From contig OX438741.1 of the NCBI GenBank assembly GCA_949316235.1, forward strand, positions 11,161,124 through 11,225,123: a stretch of DNA of 64,000 bases, in the 5' to 3' direction. This document shows, one piece after another, positions 63,195-64,000 of this stretch. The notes beneath the pieces are model-generated. The model was given only the letters and a program-made list of their open reading frames with translations. It ran no database searches and was not told the DNA's origin. A program made the translations under genes and the position numbers. The DNA is from Oegoconia quadripuncta. Lineage: Eukaryota; Arthropoda; Insecta; Lepidoptera; Autostichidae. How positions within the stretch are numbered: the first letter of the stretch is position 1; the number at the start of each line of letters is the position of its first letter.

Positions 63195-63470
63195 ATACAG
63201 GGTTATGATCAATTTTTTACATTTTCATATTTTCGAATAGTGCTTATACAAAAAAATTTTTTAAAAGAAAACTAGCAAAGCTATCAGCTTAATTTTTTAA
63301 TTAAAACTAATTAATTAATTTTTTAATTAAAAATAATTAATTAATTTTTTAATTAAAAATAATTAATTAATTTTTTTTTTTTTTTTTTTTTTTTTCAGCT
63401 TAAGTTTGGGAATGACCTTCCCATGCCCCTGTTCGATTTGATCCATACTTCCAGGGACACCCTGTATAAT
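63195..63470. repeat. TACAGGGT-ended repeat containing a 26-bp palindromic AT array
   Basis: TATACAGGGTTATGATCAAT at the left and, in reverse from the right, TATACAGGGTGTCCCTGGAA suggest short inverted ends. Inside, a 26-bp unit (AATTTTTTAATTAAAAATAA then TTAATT) is repeated three times at 63291-63368, followed by a T run to 63395. TACAGGGTGTCCC is a common motif of arthropod dispersed repeats. No coding sequence is present. Confidence 0.5.
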
Positions 63471-63665
63471 GTCACGCCTGTTTCCCGTAGGGGTAGGCAG
63501 AGACCACAGACTTCCACTTGTTACGATCCTGACACACCTCTTCGGCTTCGTTCACTCTCATAAGGTTGTTCATACATGCTCGTCGGTTTAGGGTACTTTT
63601 GACTTGGCCTTTCTTTAAGACGTCCCCGATTTGATCATGGTACTACTACTACTACTACTTTCTAC
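63471..63665. repeat. Dispersed repeat with GTAGGGGTAGGCAGAG core
   Basis: GTCACGCCTGTTTCCCGTAG, GGGTAGGCAGAGACC, CACACCTCTTCGGCTTCG and a (CTA)n run (63642-63659) form a recognisable lepidopteran dispersed repeat of unknown class. No reading frame is conserved. Confidence 0.5.
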
Positions 63666-63869
63666 CATAATAATAGTTAATACAACATGACCAAAACAAA
63701 TAGAGAAATAATAAGGATGTTATTTGTACTGTTGTTTGTACTGGATGAACTGGGCAGTACAAACATAACAATGCATAATTAATTTACACCATGCAAAATT
63801 AAATAAAAAAGAATTTAAATGTATCCTAACAGTAGAGCCAACTTACTTATTCTATAGAAGTAAAAAAGG
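63666..63869. other. AT-rich intronic spacer
   Basis: TGTACTGTTGTTTGTACTGG and CAGTACAAACATAACAATGC form a loose inverted repeat at about 63725-63770. No gene is seen. Confidence 0.35.
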
Positions 63870-64000
63870 TTAGCAAGAGGGAGTTCAAGGGTTCGATTCG
63901 CAATGGTAGGTAATAGCATTGTTTTAATGATCCGTCACCCAAGTAATTTAGGGGTGATGTTGACATTTAGGTGTGATTAAGTGATGCGCTAACCCGTGGT
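63870..64000 (+). mobile_element. Degenerate family C SINE running off the window
   Basis: A weakened B-box (AAGGGTTCGATTCGCAATGG), GGTAATAGCATTGTT, GATCCGTCACCCAAGTAATT and TTTAGGTGTGATTAAGTGAT then AACCCGTGGT match family C in order. Many substitutions and deletions show it is old. The A tail lies beyond the window. Confidence 0.6.

Noticed and set aside
1..64000. CRISPR arrays, operons, bacterial promoters or rRNA
   Set aside because: There is no regularly spaced direct-repeat array, no coding density, and spliced exon signals with a eukaryotic repeat profile throughout.
1..64000. LTR retrotransposons or endogenous viral genes
   Set aside because: No paired long terminal repeats, primer-binding sites, gag/protease/integrase or envelope-like frames were recognised. 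All retroelement traces are non-LTR.

Overview
The window looks like a stretch of an AT-rich insect genome, most probably a moth or butterfly (Lepidoptera). The evidence is the repeat mixture: several tRNA-headed SINE families, tails of many non-LTR retrotransposons, Helitron-type 3' ends with a GC-rich hairpin and CTAG, short terminal-inverted-repeat elements, and a decayed DD34D mariner. This call rests on recognising the pattern, because no search could be run.

Only one host coding segment can be supported: a 135-bp internal exon at 62649-62783 on the + strand. It has a pyrimidine tract plus CAG acceptor and a GTAAGT donor. Its 45 residues match the FFDIIY...KHAGQKRTY signature of nucleolar protein 4 (NOL4/NOL4L) family proteins. 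No preceding or following exon was found, so about 62.6 kb upstream reads as a very long intron (or intron plus 5' flank) of this NOL4-like gene. Non-repetitive, locally GC-rich patches are scattered through it and may be regulatory.

Layout. 1-10 kb: SINEs, LINE fragments, a Harbinger-like GC-rich element, a TA-flanked MITE, a Helitron-like element and a MITE in a YCTWAGR target. 10-20 kb: two SINEs tail to tail, a long minus-strand LINE fragment, and mostly single-copy sequence with GC patches. 20-31 kb: the cleanest single-copy region, interrupted by one SINE and a 1.24-kb mariner corpse; it holds a candidate recursive-splice site or microexon (27891-27921), a TAATTA palindrome (29606-29653) and a TAATTA/GGTAA island (30000-30165). 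31-44 kb: a pile-up of LINE tails, Helitrons, MITEs and SINEs, three copies of ATCGATATCGAT beside GC patches, and a 151-bp element with perfect 30-bp inverted repeats. 44-50 kb: LINE remnants on both strands. 50-57 kb: mostly single-copy, with one LINE end and a 317-bp MITE. 57-64 kb: SINEs, a SINE nested in a LINE tail, then the NOL4-like exon with a cluster of AGATGGCG-type (CTCF-like) motifs around it.

The genes do not form an operon or pathway. One developmental-type host gene exon sits in a very large intron colonised by transposons. No bacterial-type features, CRISPR arrays, rRNA or functional tRNA genes, LTR retrotransposons or viral genes were recognised. Almost all other open frames are chance frames or transposon remnants.
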